Below are positions 41,243 to 50,856 of a stretch of DNA of 64,000 nucleotides, piece by piece. The notes beneath the pieces were generated by a model. It worked only from the letters and a program-made list of their open reading frames with translations. It searched no databases and was not told the DNA's origin. The first letter of the stretch is position 1, and each line of letters starts with the position of its first letter. Both the position numbers and the translations under genes were made by a program. The stretch is from Alkalihalobacillus trypoxylicola. Its GTDB lineage: Bacteria; Bacillota; Bacilli; Bacillales; Bacillaceae_D. The stretch spans positions 434,001 through 498,000 of the forward strand of contig NZ_LTAO01000001.1 in the NCBI RefSeq assembly GCF_001590785.1, read 5' to 3'.

Positions 41243-42704
41243 GGCGAATACGCTCCTTAATCGCTTCATACGCTATTTCTCGGTCATCAAAATGAATAGT
41301 TTGATCGGAAAAAATTTGATATGTTTCATGACCTTTTCCTGCAATCACGATAATATCTCCACTTTGAGCACTTGAAATCGCATCATAAATCGCTTTTTTT
41401 CGGTCAACTTCTATCATGTAGTTTGAATATGAAATCCCCTTGATCATGTCATCTATAATTTTATTTGGGTCTTCGCCCCTTGGATTGTCGGATGTAAAAT
41501 AAGCTTGTTCCGCATATTTGGTCGCAACTTCCGCCATAACAGGTCTTTTAGAACGATCTCTATTCCCGCCACAGCCGACAACTACCTTAACAGAAGATTG
41601 AGCAAGCTCTTGGACGGTTTCTAATACGTTTTTTAAGCTATCTGACGTGTGAGCATAGTCAACTACAACAGTAAAATCTTGTTTTTCATTCACTTTAACT
41701 GTTTCGAATCTACCTGCTATACCTTTAAGCTCGGAAAGACTTTTGACAATATCCTCTTTCGGAATTCCAGATACATAGGCTGCAGCAACAGCAGCCAAAA
41801 TATTATAAACATTAAATTTCCCAATGAGTTGTACATCAACTTGGTAGGTTTGATTAAATATGGTTAATTCAAACATCGTTCCTTTTGCACTTAATTGGAT
41901 ATTTTTAGCTGAGATATCCGCATTATGATGGATACTATAAGTAATAATCTCAGCACTTGTCATTTTCATTAATTTTTGTGATGCCGGATCGTCGATATTA
42001 AGTACAGCAAATTTACCATCATATTGGCTACCTAATTGAGCAAATAAAAGTCCTTTTGCATTTAAATAATCTTCCATCGTTTTATGGTAATCTAAGTGGT
42101 CAGGTGTTAGATTCGTAAATACCGCTACATTAAAATCGCACCCAAACGTTCTGCCACTTTCCAAAGCATGGGAAGAAACCTCCATTAATGCGGTATCAAC
42201 CTGGTGGTGGACCATGCGCTGAAAGGTTTGCTGAAGTAACAGTGATTCAGGAGTCGTATTTTTAGTCTCAATTTTTTCCTGACCTACTTTTGCATACATC
42301 GTTCCAATCACACCTGTTTTTTTCGCATTTCTTTGAAAGATATGCTCTAAAATAAGGGTAGTCGATGTTTTTCCGTTCGTTCCTGTAACTCCTATTAAAT
42401 GAAGATTTTTAGTAGGATTATGATAGAAATGATTAGCTAATCTTGCCATTGCTCTTCTAGAATCTTTTACGATTATGACTGGTACATCTAGAGCTAAAGG
42501 TTTTTCAGCGATTACCGCAACGGCACCGTTTTCTACTGCATTTTTAGCGAAATCATGTCCATCAACAGTATAGCCATTTATACAAATAAATAACGTACCA
42601 GCTTTTACTTGCCGATGATCCATTTCTATTTGTTGAATGATGGGGTCCTCCTTTACATCGACTTGTAAAAAAGGAAAGACATTTACTAACTCCGATAATT
42701 TCAT
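41229..42704 (-). CDS. murE: UDP-N-acetylmuramoyl-L-alanyl-D-glutamate--2,6-diaminopimelate ligase
   Basis: Adds the third stem-peptide residue. 491 aa. The ATPase motif is GVTGTNGKTSTTLIL (about 106-120). The specificity motif DNPR, in TSDNPRGEDP (near residue 405), marks meso-diaminopimelate rather than lysine, so the wall is of the DAP type usual for Bacillus. The start ATG 42704 follows AACGGAGTGTTAAA. It leads the murE-murF-mraY-murD unit, 125 nt after spoVD with a hairpin between. Confidence 0.97.
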   Translation of the reverse strand: MKLSELVNVFPFLQVDVKEDPIIQQIEMDHRQVKAGTLFICINGYTVDGHDFAKNAVENGAVAVIAEKPLALDVPVIIVKDSRRAMARLANHFYHNPTKNLHLIGVTGTNGKTSTTLILEHIFQRNAKKTGVIGTMYAKVGQEKIETKNTTPESLLLQQTFQRMVHHQVDTALMEVSSHALESGRTFGCDFNVAVFTNLTPDHLDYHKTMEDYLNAKGLLFAQLGSQYDGKFAVLNIDDPASQKLMKMTSAEIITYSIHHNADISAKNIQLSAKGTMFELTIFNQTYQVDVQLIGKFNVYNILAAVAAAYVSGIPKEDIVKSLSELKGIAGRFETVKVNEKQDFTVVVDYAHTSDSLKNVLETVQELAQSSVKVVVGCGGNRDRSKRPVMAEVATKYAEQAYFTSDNPRGEDPNKIIDDMIKGISYSNYMIEVDRKKAIYDAISSAQSGDIIVIAGKGHETYQIFSDQTIHFDDREIAYEAIKERIRHVNI

Positions 42705-42732
42705 TTTAACACTCCGTTCGTCCTATCAAGCA

Positions 42733-42762
42733 AGACGGCAAAGCTGTAGCCTTTTGCCGTCT
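42733..42762 (-). other. Stable hairpin between spoVD and murE, no U-run
   Basis: AGACGGCAAA pairs perfectly with TTTGCCGTCT around a 10-nt loop. On the minus strand the stem is followed by TGCTTGATAGG, so it is not a standard terminator; it may be a processing or pausing element. Confidence 0.6.
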
Positions 42763-42829
42763 ATTGCTACTGTTTATACCATTATATAATATTACGTGTA
42801 TTGTGAATATAAGCACACATGATACTATT

Positions 42830-44764
42830 TTAGTCGTTTCCTACTTGTTTGTCACCCATATAAAGTCGGATTGTCGATCCGGTTTTTATTTTTTCTCCTG
42901 GCTCAGGTGATTGAGCAACAACTATTTGCCCTTCTCCAGTTGCCTGAACATGCAATTCATAAAATGAATCATGAATTTCTCTTCGAGTCAGTCCTATCAT
43001 ATCCGGAACCTCAATAAGTGGTTCTTCATCCCAATTTAATTCTTTTTCTATTTGGTCGTCTCTTTTTTCAACCCCCATAGCTCTAAGGCTATCTTCTATA
43101 ATCGTACCAACTATCGGAGCGACTACTTGGCCCCCATATTGAATCGTTTCCTTTGGGTTATCGATGGCTACATATACCACAATCTCTGGATCATCTGCAG
43201 GAGCAAAGCCAACAAATGAAAGGATATAATTATTTTCTAAATATCTTCCATCCTTTGCTTTTTGCGCAGTACCTGTTTTCCCGCCGACTCGATATCCATC
43301 AACAAAAGCTTTTTTCCCTGTCCCTTGAGCAACAACCGTTTCAAGTGCATATCGAACTTCTTCTGAGGTTTCTTGCGATATCACTTGTCTTTTCATAATC
43401 GGAGAGTGGCTATCTACCACTTCTCCAGTTAAAGGATCTACCCACTCTTTCGCGATGTAAGGCTGATATAGATAACCTCCGTTAACTGCTGCCGAAACCG
43501 CCGCTACCTGTTGAATAGGAGTAACAGCCACTCCTTGTCCGAATGCTGTAGTAGCTTGCTCTAGTGGTCCAACCCGATCACGGTTAAAAAGAATCCCGGT
43601 TCCTTCACCTTGTAAATCAATTCCTGTTTTTTGACCAAAACCAAAATCTTCAATATAGTCAAACAGGCGGTCCTTCCCTAACCTTTCTCCTAGTACTACA
43701 AAACCAGGGTTACATGAGTTCTGAACCACTTCTAAAAAGGATTGTTGACCATGTCCACCTTTTTTCCAGCATCGTAAATTGTGACCAGCTACTTTAATAT
43801 ATCCAGGGTCATAAAAGGAATCCTCTTTTAAATTTACGACCCCTTCTTCAATCGCAGCTGAAATGGTAATGATCTTAAATGTCGATCCAGGCTCATATTG
43901 CATCCATACTGGTTTATTTTGATTATAAACTTCAGGAGCAACCTCCTGAAACAACTCTGGATTATAATGAGGACGGCTACTCATCGCTAAAATTTCACCC
44001 GTATTTGGATTCATTGCAATGGCAATCGCTCCATCCGGATTATAGGTCGCTTCTGCTATATCTAACTCTCTTTCAACAATCGTCTGAACACGACTGTCTA
44101 TCGTCAATACCATATCTAAACCATTAGAGGGAGCCGTGTATTCGTCGGCTAAATTAGGCATTCTATTTCCCTTTGCTGTCGAGAAAAAGGATACATACCC
44201 TTTTTCACCTTTTAACTGTTCATCATAATATAATTCAAGTCCTGTTAAGCCTTGATTATCAATCCCAGCAAAGCCTAAAACATGAGACAAATAACTACCA
44301 AACGGATAATGTCTCTTACTATCCTCGGCAATATAAACACCCGGTAACCTTAGTTCTCTCACTTCATCGGCTTTATCCTTTGTAATCTTCCTTCCTTCTG
44401 GAGTTATGCGAACCATTGATTCTTTTTGAGTAATTTTTTGGTATGCTTTTTGCCTATCCATATTTAAAGTGGCCGCTAATTTCTCAGCTGTATCTACAGG
44501 ATCTTGTACCTGTCTAGGGACCACCAATACCGAAGGAGCACTTATATTAGTCGCTAACGCAACTCCATTTCGGTCGACAATTTCCCCTCTTTTCGCCTCA
44601 AAAGGAACATTACGACTCCAGGAATCTTCTGCAGATTCTGTTAAAAAATCACCTAATACAAATTGAACATAACCTAAACGAAAAATAATCGTGATTAAAA
44701 TAGCCAGTCCAATAAAAAAAACGATGATTAACCTTTTTCTTACTGTCACATTAGAAACTCGCAC
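42830..44764 (-). CDS. spoVD: Stage V sporulation protein D (class B penicillin-binding protein)
   Basis: Sporulation transpeptidase for the spore cortex, partner of SpoVE. About 644 aa. One N-terminal transmembrane helix (about 10-33) is followed by the PBP dimerisation domain and the transpeptidase domain with SxxK in EPGSTFKIIT, SxN in SCNPGF, and KTGTAQ. One PASTA domain ends the protein (IEVPDMIGLTRREIHDSF onward), as in SpoVD and unlike the two of PBP2B. The start is GTG 44764 (MRVSNVTVRKRL), with GGGGGG about 8 nt upstream; the frame extends to 44773. Confidence 0.95.
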   Translation of the reverse strand: MRVSNVTVRKRLIIVFFIGLAILITIIFRLGYVQFVLGDFLTESAEDSWSRNVPFEAKRGEIVDRNGVALATNISAPSVLVVPRQVQDPVDTAEKLAATLNMDRQKAYQKITQKESMVRITPEGRKITKDKADEVRELRLPGVYIAEDSKRHYPFGSYLSHVLGFAGIDNQGLTGLELYYDEQLKGEKGYVSFFSTAKGNRMPNLADEYTAPSNGLDMVLTIDSRVQTIVERELDIAEATYNPDGAIAIAMNPNTGEILAMSSRPHYNPELFQEVAPEVYNQNKPVWMQYEPGSTFKIITISAAIEEGVVNLKEDSFYDPGYIKVAGHNLRCWKKGGHGQQSFLEVVQNSCNPGFVVLGERLGKDRLFDYIEDFGFGQKTGIDLQGEGTGILFNRDRVGPLEQATTAFGQGVAVTPIQQVAAVSAAVNGGYLYQPYIAKEWVDPLTGEVVDSHSPIMKRQVISQETSEEVRYALETVVAQGTGKKAFVDGYRVGGKTGTAQKAKDGRYLENNYILSFVGFAPADDPEIVVYVAIDNPKETIQYGGQVVAPIVGTIIEDSLRAMGVEKRDDQIEKELNWDEEPLIEVPDMIGLTRREIHDSFYELHVQATGEGQIVVAQSPEPGEKIKTGSTIRLYMGDKQVGND

Positions 44765-44868
44765 AAAAGCCAACCCCCCGCACTATCAAATCAAAAGTGT
44801 ACATAGCTTGTTTATAACTATGCTCTCTAATGATTCATTAGAACATTGCGGAGGGTTACTATTAAATC

Positions 44869-47073
44869 CTAACTATCTATTCCCACTTCTTCTTCTAATT
44901 CCTCTTCCTCGTTTTCTTCCTGTTCTTCATCTTCATCATCTTGCTGCTCTTCCATTTGATGATTGGCTAATTCTATCACAATATAATCTCCTGGTCGCAC
45001 TACATCACCCGGAGCAACATTTTGAGCGGTCACGTAGCCATTTCCAAAAAGGTTTGGAGTGATTTCTAGAGCATCAGATAATCGCAATACATCACGAGTA
45101 GACCAACCTATCACTTCCGGCATTTCATATTGCTCAGCCTCCGTGACGATAAAAACTTTTTCTCCAGGAAGCAGCCCTTTTCCAGAAGCCGGTTGCTGAC
45201 TTATTATAGATTTTCCATCACCGAGCACGACTACCTCTAATCCTTCCTCTTCAAGTTCTTCTTTTGCTTCTGCTATAGACATCGAGGTAAAATCATTTAA
45301 TTTGTAGCCTTCAACGGTTTCCTTCGCAATTTCTTCGACAGAAGGGGTAATCTTTAAATATTGAAGACTTTGTTTCATAATCGTTGTAAATATTTTTCTA
45401 GTAGGCTCTGACCCGGTCTCAATATCTTTTAATTTTGGTCTTTCTACTGCTACATAAACCAATACACTAGGGTCGTCTTTAGGAGCCATCCCTAGGAATG
45501 AAAAGATATTTTCGCCATGACCATGAATATACCCACCGCCATTAGGATTTGGAATTTGAGCAGTTCCTGTTTTTCCAACCACTTGAAATCCTTCAATATA
45601 GTAAGGATTACCTGTTCCTGCTCTTTCGTTCACTACTCCCTCTAATAAATCTAACATTTCTTTGGATGTTTCTTCACTAATAGGCTCTCCAACTATTTCC
45701 GGCTCATTTTGATACATCACTTCATTGGTTTCCGAATCTACAATTCGATCAATGATATAGGGCTTCATCATCTTACCACCATTAGCAATACTTGTAGCCG
45801 CTTGAATTTGTTGAATCGGCGTAACAGCTGTACCTTGACCAAATGAGGTAGCTACTGCATCAAATTGACTTCCTTTAGCAATTAAACTATTCGCTTCATT
45901 AGGTAGGTCAATTCCTGTTGGTTCATTAAAACCAAACCTTTCCCAATAATCATACAATTTTTCGGTTCCGAGACGCTCTATCGTTAGTTTAGCCATCGCT
46001 ACGTTGGAAGAGCGTAGAAATCCCTCTGTAAAACTAATAGATCCCCATCCGACCCCATTATTATGGTCTCTTACCTGATCAGGTCCTATATCCCAGCTTC
46101 CAGATTGGTAGGCTTCATTTGCTGGAAACACACCTTCCTCCATGGCAGCTGCCACTGTAAACATTTTCATTGTCGATCCTGGCTCAAAGTGATCAGATAT
46201 CGAGAAGTTCATATAATTAGTGATTTTTTCATATTCATTTGGATTAAAGCTTGGTCGATTACTCATGGCTAATATTTGACCTGTCTTAGGATCAGCAACA
46301 ATAGCAATCATTCTTTCTGGTTCATACTCTTCATCTACCTCTGTCATAACCTGCTCTAATGAGGTTTGAATATTACCATCAAGTGTCAAATAGACATGGT
46401 TCCCATTTTCAACTGGCTCAATTAATTCATTAGGATTTAATAATGGTGCTCGGTTTGTATCAGATAAATACGTAATACTTCCATCCTTAGCACTTAAATA
46501 TTCATCTAGACTACGCTCTAAACCCATTCGTGCTTCTTCCATATTTCTTTCTGTATATCCGATAACGTGCGAAGCAAACATTTGCTTCGGATAATACCTT
46601 CTTGGTTCTGTCATAAAGAAGATTCCATCTAAATCTAACTCTTTAATTTCTAGCATTTGCTCATAACTTAAATTCCTTGCACCTGTTCCTAGCTCTACCT
46701 GGAATTTATCTTGAGATAATAAGCGAGCTAGATTACCAACCTCTTGATCAATATATGGCGCTAGCTTCTCGGCAGTCTCTTCTGGTTCCTTCACATAACT
46801 AGATTGATCTCTATTCAAAATAGCAAAAACCTTATAAGATTTTACTTCCTCTGCAATAGCACCACCACTTCGGTCGAAAATCGTCCCACGAACACCTTCT
46901 AGAGGAATTTTCTTCGTCCATCTTTCTTCTGCTATTTGGTCTAGTTCATGACCCCTTACTTCTTTTGTCACCTGAATATGTAGAATACGTCCAATAAAAA
47001 CAGCAAAAATGATAAAAAAGATCACCATTAGGACAATTGCACGTATATTCGTATTAGCTCTTTTTATTTCCAT
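44869..47073 (-). CDS. pbpB: Penicillin-binding protein 2B (division transpeptidase)
   Basis: Septal class B PBP (FtsI type). 734 aa. One transmembrane helix (about 12-32), the pedestal domain, and the transpeptidase domain with EPGSTMKMFT (SxxK), RSSNVAM (SxN) and VGKTGTAQ are present. Two PASTA domains follow (about 575-640 and 640-700) and then a strongly acidic tail of some 25 residues rich in Glu and Asp. The start ATG 47073 follows AGAGGTGTGAGAGG. It is paralogous to spoVD next to it. A strong terminator separates it from ftsL upstream. Confidence 0.96.
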   Translation of the reverse strand: MEIKRANTNIRAIVLMVIFFIIFAVFIGRILHIQVTKEVRGHELDQIAEERWTKKIPLEGVRGTIFDRSGGAIAEEVKSYKVFAILNRDQSSYVKEPEETAEKLAPYIDQEVGNLARLLSQDKFQVELGTGARNLSYEQMLEIKELDLDGIFFMTEPRRYYPKQMFASHVIGYTERNMEEARMGLERSLDEYLSAKDGSITYLSDTNRAPLLNPNELIEPVENGNHVYLTLDGNIQTSLEQVMTEVDEEYEPERMIAIVADPKTGQILAMSNRPSFNPNEYEKITNYMNFSISDHFEPGSTMKMFTVAAAMEEGVFPANEAYQSGSWDIGPDQVRDHNNGVGWGSISFTEGFLRSSNVAMAKLTIERLGTEKLYDYWERFGFNEPTGIDLPNEANSLIAKGSQFDAVATSFGQGTAVTPIQQIQAATSIANGGKMMKPYIIDRIVDSETNEVMYQNEPEIVGEPISEETSKEMLDLLEGVVNERAGTGNPYYIEGFQVVGKTGTAQIPNPNGGGYIHGHGENIFSFLGMAPKDDPSVLVYVAVERPKLKDIETGSEPTRKIFTTIMKQSLQYLKITPSVEEIAKETVEGYKLNDFTSMSIAEAKEELEEEGLEVVVLGDGKSIISQQPASGKGLLPGEKVFIVTEAEQYEMPEVIGWSTRDVLRLSDALEITPNLFGNGYVTAQNVAPGDVVRPGDYIVIELANHQMEEQQDDEDEEQEENEEEELEEEVGIDS

Positions 47074-47131
47074 CCTCTCACACCTCTTATCTAAACACCC
47101 TTACTTGAGTATCATACACGATCATCGAAAA

Positions 47132-47165
47132 AAAACTAGTTCAATTCTTAGCTTGAACTAGTTTT
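47132..47165 (-). terminator. Intrinsic terminator starting at the ftsL stop codon
   Basis: On the minus strand AAAACTAGTTCAA (containing the TAG stop of ftsL) pairs perfectly over 13 bp with TTGAACTAGTTTT around an 8-nt loop, followed by a T-run of eight. It stands between ftsL and pbpB. Confidence 0.88.
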
Positions 47166-47517
47166 GTTGTTGAATAGGGTTAACATTTTCTTCATTTAAT
47201 CCCATACCACTTTCCTTTGCCAATTGTAAAATACGATCTGGGTTTGATAATTCTAGCACTTGGAGATAAAGTCCGCCATTAATTTCTGATTGCTCAGCCA
47301 CAACCTGTTCTAGTTGATAAATATCTTGATTCATCCTATACATTTCAACATAATTATTAACAATAATGGCTCCGACAATAAATAGAGATAAGATTAAAAT
47401 TCCAATAATTGATTTTTCACCTAATGTGAGCTTATGCCTTACTCGCCTAACTATCTTTTTCTTTCTTTTAGGTTCTAGTTGTTCCTGATGTTGTATTTGT
47501 CTGGCAATCATACTCAT
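47158..47517 (-). CDS. ftsL: Cell division protein FtsL
   Basis: Small bitopic divisome protein that forms a complex with DivIC and DivIB. 119 aa: a basic cytoplasmic part (KRKKKIVRRVRHK), one transmembrane helix (about 34-55), and an extracytoplasmic leucine-zipper-like coiled coil (about 58-95). It starts at ATG 47517 behind GGAGGGACTTTTTAT. It is in the usual place between rsmH and pbpB. The family is poorly conserved, so the call rests on layout and position. Confidence 0.93.
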   Translation of the reverse strand: MSMIARQIQHQEQLEPKRKKKIVRRVRHKLTLGEKSIIGILILSLFIVGAIIVNNYVEMYRMNQDIYQLEQVVAEQSEINGGLYLQVLELSNPDRILQLAKESGMGLNEENVNPIQQQN

Positions 47518-47534
47518 ATAAAAAGTCCCTCCTC

Positions 47535-48467
47535 TTAATTCTTTTGTGCTACACGTAATTTAGCTGACCTAGCTCGGTTATTATCCTCTAACTCTTCCTT
47601 ACCTGGTGTAATCGGTTTTCTTGTAATCAGCTTTAAGGTAGGTTCATATCCTTCAGGAATAATCGGTAAACCCGGTGGTAAGTCAGGCCCCTTACTTTTT
47701 TCTTTAAAAACCTCTTTACACAATCGGTCTTCTAAAGAATGAAAAGTAATAACAGAAATCCGACCATCTTTTCTTAACAATTCAATTGAATCTTCCAATG
47801 CATCCTCAAAAGCTCCTAACTCATCATTAACAGCAATTCGAATGGCTTGGAAAGTTCTTTTTGCTGGATGTCCACCTGTTCTTCGAGCTGGCGCGGGTAT
47901 CGCTTCTTTGATTATTTCTACTAATTGACCCGTTGTTTCGATTGCTTGCTTCTCACGGAACGCTTCAATCTTCCTTGAAATTTGCTTTGCAAACTTCTCT
48001 TCGCCATATCGAGAAATAATTCTGACTAGCTGAGAGAAAGGCCACTCATTGACAACTTCCTTCGCCGTCAATGCAGCATTTTGGTCCATCCTCATATCTA
48101 AGGCAGCATCTTGATGATAACTAAAACCTCTTGTAGCATCATCCAATTGCGGTGATGATACACCTAAGTCAAACAAAATGCCATCCACTTCCGTAACTCC
48201 ATGTTTCAAAAGTTCTTCTTTTATGTATCGAAAGTTAGATTTTATTAAAGTAAATTTACCTTGGTATGATTCAAATTTTTCTGAAACGGCCTTTAAAGCT
48301 TCATCATCTTGATCAAAGCCATATAAATGTCCGTCTTCATTCAACTGCTTTAAAATGAGCTCTGAATGTCCACCTCTCCCTAGAGTACAATCAACATATA
48401 CCCCATGAGGTATTATATTCAAACTCATGACTGATTCATTTTTCAAAACCGTGGTATGCGTAAACAT
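47535..48467 (-). CDS. rsmH: 16S rRNA (cytosine(1402)-N(4))-methyltransferase
   Basis: SAM-dependent methyltransferase (MraW) acting on C1402 of 16S rRNA in the P-site region. About 310 aa. The SAM loop is [14 protein letters not shown] (about 26-39), [11 protein letters not shown] follows, and the small insert domain and the C-terminal [10 protein letters not shown] segment are complete. The start is ATG 48467 ([11 protein letters not shown]) with AAAGGAA 6 nt upstream; the frame extends to 48488. It is the second gene of the mraZ operon. Confidence 0.96.
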   Translation of the reverse strand: MFTHTTVLKNESVMSLNIIPHGVYVDCTLGRGGHSELILKQLNEDGHLYGFDQDDEALKAVSEKFESYQGKFTLIKSNFRYIKEELLKHGVTEVDGILFDLGVSSPQLDDATRGFSYHQDAALDMRMDQNAALTAKEVVNEWPFSQLVRIISRYGEEKFAKQISRKIEAFREKQAIETTGQLVEIIKEAIPAPARRTGGHPAKRTFQAIRIAVNDELGAFEDALEDSIELLRKDGRISVITFHSLEDRLCKEVFKEKSKGPDLPPGLPIIPEGYEPTLKLITRKPITPGKEELEDNNRARSAKLRVAQKN

Positions 48468-48507
48468 ATTATTTCCTTTCTTTTGCATTTGCCTAAAGTT
48501 CTATCTA

Positions 48508-48939
48508 TTACAAATCGAAATCAATGATATTTTCTGCTATTTCACTAAAGGAATCTTCTGATTCATCGAAGTATTCTTCCCATTTATCCTTTGCCCAAAC
48601 TTCTACTCGATTGGATACACCGATGATGACACATTCTTTCTCGAGCAATGCATAATCTCGGAGTGACGAGGCAATGTTTATTCTTCCCTGTTTATCGACT
48701 TCACATTCTGTTGCACCAGAAAAGAAGAATCGGGTAAAAGCTCTAGCATCCTTTTTTGTAAAAGGTAGCGCCTTTAAGGAGTGTTCTAATTTTTCCCATT
48801 CTTGTAGTGGGTAGACAAATAAACAACGGTCTAAGCCCCTTGTTACAACGAAAGATGAACCAAGGTTTTCACGAAATTTAGCTGGTACAATCATTCGTCC
48901 CTTATCATCAATGTTATGGCGATATTCTCCCATAAACAT
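48508..48939 (-). CDS. mraZ: Transcriptional regulator MraZ
   Basis: AbrB-like DNA-binding protein that controls its own dcw operon. 143 aa, the same length as in B. subtilis. Two SpoVT/AbrB-type MraZ half-domains are visible: the first with [22 protein letters not shown], quoted here in part as [12 protein letters not shown], and the second with [18 protein letters not shown] chose ATG 48939 (MFMGEYRH) by family N-terminus; the frame extends to 48960. GTGG boxes spaced by 10 bp lie just upstream over the promoter. Confidence 0.96.
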   Translation of the reverse strand: MFMGEYRHNIDDKGRMIVPAKFRENLGSSFVVTRGLDRCLFVYPLQEWEKLEHSLKALPFTKKDARAFTRFFFSGATECEVDKQGRINIASSLRDYALLEKECVIIGVSNRVEVWAKDKWEEYFDESEDSFSEIAENIIDFDL

Positions 48940-48956
48940 AAAGAGTTCATCTCCCC

Positions 48957-49001
48957 CCACTTTATACCTCTAACTTACCACATCCCTCCACTTTGTACCA
49001 C
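48957..49001 (-). promoter_or_regulatory. MraZ operator: 10-bp-phased GTGG boxes
   Basis: Minus-strand GTGG occurs at 48998-49001, 48988-48991 and 48978-48981 (exactly 10 bp apart) and again at 48957-48960 (21 bp further). Known MraZ operators are tandem short G-rich repeats in 10-bp register. Confidence 0.72.
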
Positions 49002-49020
49002 TATTAATTACTTTAAACAA
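48992..49020 (-). promoter_or_regulatory. Candidate sigma-A promoter of mraZ
   Basis: TTGTTT (49015-49020) and TACAAA (48992-48997) on the minus strand are 17 nt apart. The -10 lies between two of the GTGG boxes, so MraZ binding would block polymerase. Confidence 0.55.
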
Positions 49021-49025
49021 AATAA

Positions 49026-49055
49026 AAAAAAAACCCTGCATCATTACAGGATTTT
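49026..49055 (-). terminator. Intrinsic terminator after bshC
   Basis: ATCCTG pairs with CAGGGT (one wobble) and is followed on the minus strand by a run of nine T. An upstream AAAAACCCTG (49073-49082) could pair instead with CAGGGTTTTT, giving a longer alternative stem. Confidence 0.7.
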
Positions 49056-49092
49056 TTCTCTCAATCTTTTGACAGGGTTTTTATACTTTTTT

Positions 49093-50712
49093 TTACAAGA
49101 AAATTAACTTATGTGCTCCATCTACTTCACCTGTTAATTCAATTAAACGGGATAATTCGACCCTTCCTACTAGATTTAGTAAAATTAATGGATGAATTAC
49201 GCGTTCTTGTGGGCGATTATTAGGTGCTAACCAATGGCCTGATTCTTCAAATTTCGATATCATATACGACTGTTCTTTTTTGACATGTCTAATCATACGC
49301 TTTTTGACAAAATCTATTTCACGATTTAATATCTCTAAATTTTTCTCAGCTAATTTCCCAACATTATAATCGATGCTATCAGCTAATTCTCTTAATGAGG
49401 AGTGAGCTGTGTTAATTGAACTTTTCGTATCCTCAACGATTTGTTCGATCGAAGGATGGTATTGCTGCTCTAACCATTCCTCTAATCGTTGAGCAGATTC
49501 CCCTTTTAAAAAGGATAGATAGGAAAATGATTGCTCATTCATCCATTTTTCAACCATTTTAGGTACAACTGTCATTTGCACTCGTGGCGTTACAGGAGGT
49601 ACTTTAAATGAGAATAAATGAAAGCATTCTTTTAAAGTTGCCCAATATTTTAATTCACCTGGTCCTGCAACAAAGGTTAGAACCGGCAATAAATATTCTT
49701 GCATCAATGGTCTTGTCACTACATTATTACTAAAGGATTCAGGATTTCTTTTAAGCTCTTCTAATAACTCTTGTTTTGAAAATTCTTTTGTCGTATCTCT
49801 TATATAAAAAGAACCATCTGCATAGTCTAACCGTGACCGTTCGCCATTATATTCATAAAAAAGGTGAGCATTTTCCTTTTCTGTTTCAATTGGCGATCCA
49901 TAACCAGCCTCTGCGAAAGCCTCGACTCCTTTTTTATGGGAAGCTTGGACCTCTTCAGCTCTTTCAATAAGCTGAGCGAAAAAGTCGATTTCTAGTTTTC
50001 GTATTTCTGGTGCATGGGCATCGAGTAGAATAAGGCCAAAATCCTGGAATAACCAATTCATTATTTTTGAAAAGAACTCTGTAAACGTTTTAGAATCGCG
50101 AGCAAGAATATGAATATGCTCATTAAGCTCTTTTGTAAATTCGGTTTCAGGAAGTCTCGAGAAAGTCGTTTCTATCCATTCAGATAATAAAGTTTGATCA
50201 AGAGTCGCTAATGAAGCAGATGATTGATTAGCCTCAGTCTCGTATGTATGTTTGACCCATTTACTTTTTTTCTGTGTATAGACAAATCGAATTTCATCTA
50301 AATCATGATCTTCCCCTGCAACCCAAAAAATCGGCACTACGGGAACAGATAGCTTTTCTTCTTGCTGCCTTGCCAACATAATCGCTGTTACAGCCTTATA
50401 AAAAGTGTACATGGGGCCCGTTAATAGACCAGCTTGTTGCCCACCGACGACTGCGACCGCTTTTGGATTTCGTAATTTTTCAATCTGTTCTAACACTTTT
50501 TTAGGGTATGGCAGTTGTTGATGGTAAGACATTAAAAAATCACATAACACTTGTCGTTGAAAATCTCTATTTTCTAATTCTTGTAATCTTTTTTGATAAT
50601 GATTTTGATCCTTCCAATGGTAATCAAAAAAGGATGATAGCTTTTCACTATTTTCCATATAATCATGGAGGAATCCTTTATTTTCAGAAAGGTCTAGATT
50701 AATTACCTTCAT
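49093..50712 (-). CDS. bshC: Bacillithiol biosynthesis cysteine-adding enzyme BshC
   Basis: Adds cysteine to glucosaminyl-malate, the last step of bacillithiol (the low-molecular-weight thiol of Bacillaceae) synthesis. 539 aa, usual length. A Rossmann-like core with VAVVGGQQAGLLTGPMY and WVAGEDHDLDEIRFV is followed by a long C-terminal coiled coil (about 385-510). The start ATG 50712 is preceded by AAGGGGCG. It sits upstream of mraZ, separated by a terminator, as yllA does in B. subtilis. Confidence 0.95.
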   Translation of the reverse strand: MKVINLDLSENKGFLHDYMENSEKLSSFFDYHWKDQNHYQKRLQELENRDFQRQVLCDFLMSYHQQLPYPKKVLEQIEKLRNPKAVAVVGGQQAGLLTGPMYTFYKAVTAIMLARQQEEKLSVPVVPIFWVAGEDHDLDEIRFVYTQKKSKWVKHTYETEANQSSASLATLDQTLLSEWIETTFSRLPETEFTKELNEHIHILARDSKTFTEFFSKIMNWLFQDFGLILLDAHAPEIRKLEIDFFAQLIERAEEVQASHKKGVEAFAEAGYGSPIETEKENAHLFYEYNGERSRLDYADGSFYIRDTTKEFSKQELLEELKRNPESFSNNVVTRPLMQEYLLPVLTFVAGPGELKYWATLKECFHLFSFKVPPVTPRVQMTVVPKMVEKWMNEQSFSYLSFLKGESAQRLEEWLEQQYHPSIEQIVEDTKSSINTAHSSLRELADSIDYNVGKLAEKNLEILNREIDFVKKRMIRHVKKEQSYMISKFEESGHWLAPNNRPQERVIHPLILLNLVGRVELSRLIELTGEVDGAHKLIFL

Positions 50713-50856
50713 TCTTCATAGACGCCCCTTCTACTTTGAAGTCACTTTGCACATTCATTTTAACTCATTAATCCCCATTAAGTCATTGTATGCTTTAAAA
50801 GACATTATGTGCATATATTAGCAAAAAGAAAACAAGTAACCAAATGATTTGCTCAA

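Noticed and set aside
44691-45062. 123-codon plus-strand open frame opposite the pbpB tail
   Set aside because: It is the antisense of the acidic, low-complexity pbpB tail and of the spoVD start.
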